Below the pieces are notes generated by a model that saw only the letters and a program-made list of their open reading frames with translations, searched no databases and was not told the DNA's origin. 64,000 nt of DNA from JABDJX01 sp039942715 (GTDB lineage: Bacteria > Pseudomonadota > Alphaproteobacteria > Rhodobacterales > Rhodobacteraceae): assembly GCA_039942715.1 (NCBI GenBank), contig JBDVBY010000001.1, forward strand, positions 682,001 to 746,000. The letters run 5' to 3'. The translations under genes and the position numbers were made by a program. This document shows, piece by piece, positions 59,907 to 64,000 of this stretch (the stretch's first letter is position 1; each line of letters opens with the position of its first letter).

Positions 59907-61130
59907 CTACTCTGCAGGCGTTGCACTTTTCGGGGCGGCGTTTTCTTTCGCCTTCACCTCATCGACCCAGATCGAGTGGTGCTCTCGCGCCCATTGCTCT
60001 TCAACCTCACCCGAGCCCATGGCGTCATAAGCGCCTTCCATCCCGACCGAGCCGATATAAATGTGCGCCAGTATGATCGCCATCAGTACAAAGCTGACCA
60101 TGGCGTGCCACAGCTGCGCGTATTGCATCTCTTCGTGTGGCGCGAGCTGTTCAGGAAACGCAGCCATGCCCACCCATTCGTTAACGCCAAAGTCATTCAG
60201 TTTGGCAAAGGTTGCCGCGAACATATTCAGCTCGAACGGGAAGAGCAGCGCGACGCCAGACACCGAGATTGAGGTACCAAGCACGATCACCGACCAAAAG
60301 ATCAGCTTTTGACCAGCGTTAAACTTCTTCGCTGGTGGATGACCTTTGGTGAAAATACCGCCGCCCTTGAGTAGCCAGTTGATATCGGTGCGATCCGGCA
60401 AATTGTGCACGACCCACATCACAAAGATCATGATAAGCGCGAGCATAAACGCCCAGGAGACGTTGTTATGAATCCATTTTGAGCCCACAGCGATAGTTGC
60501 AAAGGCTTCATGTCCAAAAGCAGGGATCAGGAACTTGCGCCCAAGCAAACTGACCAGCCCGGTGATGCCAAGCAGGATAAAAGAGCCAGCAAGCAGCCAG
60601 TGCCCAAAGCGTTCAATCGCCTTAAAACGGGTGACCGTGCGCCCGGTCTTTTCGCCATCAATGCGGATGCGTCCCCGGATCAGGAAGAACAGCACGAGCA
60701 ATACCAGCGTGCCCAGCAACAGATAGCTGCCGTATGTCATAAGCGGCCCTTCACGGAACATAAGCCAGCGCATGCCGCCGTCCTGGATCAGAGTTGTGGC
60801 GGCTGGCCCCTGACTTGTGGATGTGATGTCGGCCGCCCCAAAGCGCAGCCCCCGCCACAGATCAGGATCAGAGGCACCTCCCAGAGTTCCCAACTGGCCA
60901 GCGATCCCGGCGGCATTGTCCGGGTTGCCCGTATTCCCACTTCGAAACGCGTTATCAACGGGTTCACCGCGTTGACGGCGCAGGATGTCTTCTAGCGTTT
61001 GCGCTCCACCCGTGGCGGAACGGTCCGGCTCTTCGGTTTGGGTCTCGCCCGCTGGTGCTGCTGCGTCCTGCGCAACAGCGCCCACAGCCCAAAACATACT
61101 TAAAAGAAGAACGATCAAAGCCCGCAGCAT
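59907..61130 (-). CDS. formate dehydrogenase cytochrome b (gamma) subunit
   Basis: Inner-membrane di-haem cytochrome b subunit that passes electrons from the formate dehydrogenase to the quinone pool, 407 residues. A signal peptide (MLRALIVLLLSMFWAVGAVAQ) and a periplasmic 130-residue extension precede the core, in which haem-ligand histidines lie in VTRFKAIERFGHWLLAGSFILLGITGLVSLLG, FVMWVVHNLPD and LWHAMVSFVLMAIILAHIYIG. The core resembles FdoI/FdnI-type subunits. The ATG at 61130 follows GAGGG. It lies downstream of the hairpin at 61164 and abuts the WD40-cytochrome c gene. Confidence 0.92.
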   Translation of the reverse strand: MLRALIVLLLSMFWAVGAVAQDAAAPAGETQTEEPDRSATGGAQTLEDILRRQRGEPVDNAFRSGNTGNPDNAAGIAGQLGTLGGASDPDLWRGLRFGAADITSTSQGPAATTLIQDGGMRWLMFREGPLMTYGSYLLLGTLVLLVLFFLIRGRIRIDGEKTGRTVTRFKAIERFGHWLLAGSFILLGITGLVSLLGRKFLIPAFGHEAFATIAVGSKWIHNNVSWAFMLALIMIFVMWVVHNLPDRTDINWLLKGGGIFTKGHPPAKKFNAGQKLIFWSVIVLGTSISVSGVALLFPFELNMFAATFAKLNDFGVNEWVGMAAFPEQLAPHEEMQYAQLWHAMVSFVLMAIILAHIYIGSVGMEGAYDAMGSGEVEEQWAREHHSIWVDEVKAKENAAPKSATPAE

Positions 61131-61158
61131 GTCCCAAACCCTCAAAATTCTAAAAGCC

Positions 61159-61193
61159 AAAAAGGGCGACCCCCTTTACTCAAAGAGTCGCCC
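61159..61193 (-). terminator. hairpin with T-tract between fdhB and the cytochrome b gene
   Basis: Stem GGGCGAC/GTCGCCC with a 16-base loop, followed on the minus strand by TTTTT. An A/T tract on the other side gives it a bidirectional look. As it lies inside the operon it may reduce expression of the downstream subunits. Confidence 0.6.
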
Positions 61194-61223
61194 AATTTTT
61201 TCGCATCTCACGTCACCAACGGA

Positions 61224-61817
61224 TTAACCGTCTTGGCGACCGTAGGCCGATCCCCAGCCCCAAGCGCCGGAGCCAAAGCCACGGGCCACCACACGTTCGC
61301 GGTAAATGCCCGAGACGATGTCACCATCGCCCGCCAAAAGCGCCTTGGTGGCACACATCTCGGCGCAGATTGGCAGTTTGCCTTCTGCGACACGGTTGCG
61401 GCCATACTTGGCGAACTCGGCGGTGGAGTGGGTTTCTTCGGGGCCACCAGCGCAGAAGGTACATTTGTCCATCTTGCCGCGTGAACCGAAGTTGCCTGCC
61501 TGTGGAAACTGCGGCGCGCCGAATGGGCACGCGTAGAAACAGTATCCACACCCGATGCAGAGGTCTTTGGAGTGGAGAACCACTCCTTCCTCGTTCTGGT
61601 AAAAACAGTCCACAGGGCAGACCGCCATACAAGGTGCATCAGAACAGTGCATACATGCCACTGAGATCGACCGTTCCCCGGGCGAGCCGTCATTGATGGT
61701 GACGACCTTCCGGCGGTTGATGCCCCAAGGCACTTCATGCTCGTTCTTACAAGCAGTGACACAGGCGTTGCATTCGATGCAGCGTTCAGCGTCTACGAGA
61801 AACTTAGCTCTTGCCAT
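61224..61817 (-). CDS. fdhB: formate dehydrogenase iron-sulfur (beta) subunit
   Basis: A 197-residue electron-transfer subunit with four [4Fe-4S] cluster motifs: CIECNACVTACKNEH, CMHCSDAPCMAVCP, CIGCGYCFYACP and KCTFC with later CAEMC. It passes electrons from the catalytic subunit to the cytochrome b subunit. There is no C-terminal membrane helix, so it is peripheral, unlike E. coli FdnH. The C-terminal tail is glycine-rich (RGFGSGAWGWGSAYG). It starts 13 bases after fdhA. Confidence 0.94.
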   Translation of the reverse strand: MARAKFLVDAERCIECNACVTACKNEHEVPWGINRRKVVTINDGSPGERSISVACMHCSDAPCMAVCPVDCFYQNEEGVVLHSKDLCIGCGYCFYACPFGAPQFPQAGNFGSRGKMDKCTFCAGGPEETHSTAEFAKYGRNRVAEGKLPICAEMCATKALLAGDGDIVSGIYRERVVARGFGSGAWGWGSAYGRQDG

Positions 61818-61830
61818 TTCTCATTCTCCC

Positions 61831-64000
61831 TTATGCTGTCCAGATTTTGCAAAGAGTGGCTTTCGTCTCTTGCATCTGGGTCACTGAATCATAGCCATAG
61901 GTCTGTGCGGTGTTGGTTGATTCACCAAGCACATAAGGGTCTGCACCGTCGGGATACTTGTCCCTCTGATCCACACCTTCAAAGTGACCGCCGAAGTGGA
62001 ACGGCATAAATGCCACCCCTTCGCCAACCCGTTCGGTGACCATGGCCATCACTTTGACCTTGCCGCCTTCAGGGCCTTCCACCCAGACTTGCGCGCCGTC
62101 ACGGACACCAAGGTTGTTGGCATCGCGTGTGTTGATTTCGACGAACATGTCTTGCTGCAGTTCTGCCAACCATGGGTTCGAGCGCGTCTCATCGCCCCCA
62201 CCCTCGTATTCGACCAAACGACCAGAGGTCAGGATCATCGGATACTCTTTGGAGAAATCCTGTTTTTGGATCGACGCATACATGGTCGGCAAGCGATAGA
62301 ACTTGCGGTCTTCGTATGTCGGGTAATCCGCAACAAGATCTCGGCGGTTGGAGTAAAGCGGCTCGCGGTGAACCGGCACAGGGTCTGGGAATGTCCAGAC
62401 GACCGCGCGGGCCTTGGCGTTACCGAACGGTGCCATCTCGTGGGCAATCGCAACCCGCTGGATACCGCCCGAGAGGTCAGTTTTCCAGTTGGTCTTGGGC
62501 CCGGCAATACCGTCGATCACTGCACGCTCTTCAGCGGTCAGTTCTCCATCCCATCCAAGGTCCATCAGCATCTGCATCGTGAACTCAGGATAACCGTCCT
62601 GAATGTCCGATCCGACACTTGCCACACCTTCGGCCAGCAGATTGTCCCCATCACGTTCCACACCAAAGCGGGCGCGGAATGTCAGGCCACCTTCAGAAAC
62701 ACGCTTTGACATGTCGTAAAGGTTAGGCGTGCCGGGATGGTTCATCTCTGCAGTGCCCCAACTTGGCCACGGAAGACCATAGTAGTCGCCATCCGCAGGC
62801 CCACCGTTCGCGCGCAGCGTTGTGCGATCAAACGTATGCTGGTTTGCCATGTGCTTTTTGATCCGGTCTGGATCTTGCCCGGTATAGCCAATGGTCCACA
62901 TGCCGCGGTTAAACTCACGGGTGATGCTTTCCACAACAGGCGTTTCGTCATCTTCCATTTCGATATTGCGGAAGAAACGATCGCCCCAGCCAAACTTGTT
63001 GACGAACTTGGCCATGATGACCTCGTCCGGCAGGCTTTCAAACAGCGGATCAATAACCTTGTCGCGCCACTGGAACGAGCGGTTTGACGCAGTAACAGAG
63101 CCGCGGGTTTCAAACTGCGTACAGGCCGGAAGCAGGTAAACGCCATCGGTTCTGTCGTGCAGCACAGCAGACACGGTTGGGAAAGGATCAACGACGACCA
63201 GCATATCGAGCTGCTCCATCGCGGTTTTCATTTCCTTCATCCGGGTCTGTGAGTTCGGCGCATGTCCCCAAAGCACCATGGCCCGCACTTTATCCGGGTT
63301 GTCCATGTTGTCGGGATCTTCAAGCACACCATCGATCCAGCGCGACACCGGAATACCGGTGAGGTTCTGAAGCGACTTGTCCTTGCCATCCGCGTCTTTG
63401 GTCATCGCGAACTGACCTTTCAGCCAATCGCCATCTTCTTCCCAGACACGGGCCCAGTGAGCCCAAGCCCCTGCCGACAGACCATAGTAACCCGGCAGTG
63501 TGTGGCTGAGCACGCCAAGGTCGGTTGCACCCTGCACGTTGTCGTGGCCACGGAAGATGTTTGTGCCACCCCCGCTTGTGCCCATGTTGCCCAAGGCAAG
63601 CTGCAACACGCAGTAAGCGCGCGTGTTGTTGTTACCGTTGGTGTGCTGTGTGCCACCCATACACCAAATCACGGTGCCAGGGCGGTTGTTGGCCATCGTG
63701 CGCGCAACGCGCTTCAGCTGAGAACCCGGAGCGCCGGTGACGCGTTCGACTTCTTCAGGTGTCCATTTGGCCACTTCGTCCTTGATCTGGTCCATGCCCC
63801 AAACACGGGTGCGGATGAACTCTTTATCCTCCCAACCGTTTTCGAAGATGTGCCACAGGATACCCCAAACCAGCGCAACGTCTGTGCCTGGACGGAAGCG
63901 CACATACTCATCAGCATGTGCTGCCGTGCGGGTAAAGCGAGGATCGCAAACAATCACAGGCGCATTGTTCTGCTCTTTGGCTTTGAGCAGGTGCAACAGC
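61831..64000 (-). CDS. fdhA: formate dehydrogenase catalytic (alpha) subunit, 5' end outside window
   Basis: Molybdopterin (Mo or W) oxidoreductase, about 723 C-terminal residues visible. Seen are VIVCDPRFTRTAAHADEYVRFRPGTDVALVWGILW, GGTQHTNGNNNTRAYCVLQLALGNMGTSGGG, VVVDPFPTVSAVL and the C-terminal cofactor domain (PMILTSGRLVEYEGGG, EINTRDANNLGVRDGAQVWVEGPEGG). The catalytic Cys/Sec and N-terminal [4Fe-4S] motif lie beyond the window. First of the visible fdhA-fdhB-cytochrome b set. A tungstate transporter downstream suggests the enzyme uses tungsten; this is inference. Confidence 0.95.
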   Translation of the reverse strand, partial: LLHLLKAKEQNNAPVIVCDPRFTRTAAHADEYVRFRPGTDVALVWGILWHIFENGWEDKEFIRTRVWGMDQIKDEVAKWTPEEVERVTGAPGSQLKRVARTMANNRPGTVIWCMGGTQHTNGNNNTRAYCVLQLALGNMGTSGGGTNIFRGHDNVQGATDLGVLSHTLPGYYGLSAGAWAHWARVWEEDGDWLKGQFAMTKDADGKDKSLQNLTGIPVSRWIDGVLEDPDNMDNPDKVRAMVLWGHAPNSQTRMKEMKTAMEQLDMLVVVDPFPTVSAVLHDRTDGVYLLPACTQFETRGSVTASNRSFQWRDKVIDPLFESLPDEVIMAKFVNKFGWGDRFFRNIEMEDDETPVVESITREFNRGMWTIGYTGQDPDRIKKHMANQHTFDRTTLRANGGPADGDYYGLPWPSWGTAEMNHPGTPNLYDMSKRVSEGGLTFRARFGVERDGDNLLAEGVASVGSDIQDGYPEFTMQMLMDLGWDGELTAEERAVIDGIAGPKTNWKTDLSGGIQRVAIAHEMAPFGNAKARAVVWTFPDPVPVHREPLYSNRRDLVADYPTYEDRKFYRLPTMYASIQKQDFSKEYPMILTSGRLVEYEGGGDETRSNPWLAELQQDMFVEINTRDANNLGVRDGAQVWVEGPEGGKVKVMAMVTERVGEGVAFMPFHFGGHFEGVDQRDKYPDGADPYVLGESTNTAQTYGYDSVTQMQETKATLCKIWTA

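Noticed and set aside
1..64000. Search by eye for tRNA, rRNA, CRISPR arrays, insertion sequences, integrases and attachment sites
   Set aside because: None could be supported; no spaced short repeats, transposase or integrase motifs were seen. A tRNA or covariance-model scan was not possible here.
61831..64000. Selenocysteine in the formate dehydrogenase alpha subunit
   Set aside because: No in-frame UGA is in the visible part and the active-site region is outside the window, so no statement can be made.

Overview
The window reads as a chromosomal segment of a marine alphaproteobacterium of the Rhodobacterales (Roseobacter group). The evidence is an iscR-nifS-sufBCD-sufS operon with an Irr-type operator, a fused PhaAB/MrpAB antiporter operon, a DmdC-type acyl-CoA dehydrogenase, a stand-alone phnM/DUF1045 pair, GTGA/ATGA-coupled operons, moderately high GC and a dispersed Rhodobacterales-type hairpin repeat. 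No rRNA, tRNA, CRISPR array, integrase, transposase or phage gene was recognised. This is core or near-core chromosome rather than an island.

Layout. 1-10.0 kb (minus strand): iron-sulfur assembly operon running iscR, a NifS-like cysteine desulfurase, sufB, a cassette of six small mostly membrane-protein genes, sufC, sufD, two YIP1-family genes and sufS (cut by the window edge). Its promoter carries a perfect Irr-box-like (ICE) palindrome and a second palindrome. 10.2-16.3 kb: alpha/beta hydrolase, M48 lipoprotein protease, Sua5/TsaC, an acyl-CoA dehydrogenase coupled to an MBL hydrolase, and a DUF6173-like gene. 16.3-21.2 kb: a giant three-domain glycosyltransferase and a tail-anchored Ser/Thr kinase. 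21.6-27.6 kb: phnM diverging from a 2H-phosphoesterase-like gene, an SLC13 permease with RCK_C domains, a quinone-oxidoreductase-like MDR and a Nudix hydrolase. 27.7-33.7 kb: complete Mrp (Pha) Na+/H+ antiporter operon. 33.7-38.1 kb: YcaQ-like glycosylase, inositol-monophosphatase family enzyme, monomeric isocitrate dehydrogenase. 38.2-44.8 kb: proline and arginine/ornithine catabolism (putR, putA, second Lrp regulator, arginase, ornithine cyclodeaminase). 44.9-46.1 kb: an SDR remnant with an internal in-frame deletion, coupled to ribokinase. 46.2-52.4 kb: peptide-type ABC transporter with an M20 deacylase. 52.5-56.2 kb: katG, oxyR and a redoxin. 56.3-64.0 kb: tungstate transporter tupBCA downstream of a formate dehydrogenase operon (fdhA partial, fdhB, cytochrome b subunit), with a WD40-cytochrome c fusion and a 41-residue membrane peptide in between.

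How parts fit together. The suf operon supplies Fe-S clusters for enzymes such as the formate dehydrogenase, and its predicted iron (Irr) and Fe-S (IscR) control fits that role. The tup genes probably feed tungsten to the formate dehydrogenase beside them. The arginase, ornithine cyclodeaminase and PutA form a continuous route arginine to ornithine to proline to glutamate, with two Lrp-type regulators placed around putA.

The most unusual items are the gene cassette inside the suf operon, with a palindrome that would bury a Shine-Dalgarno sequence; the formate dehydrogenase/WD40-cytochrome c/small peptide/tungstate block; the internally deleted SDR; the phnM and DUF1045 genes whose start codons overlap head to head; and the dispersed hairpin repeat. 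No wholly unknown defence or mobile system was found.
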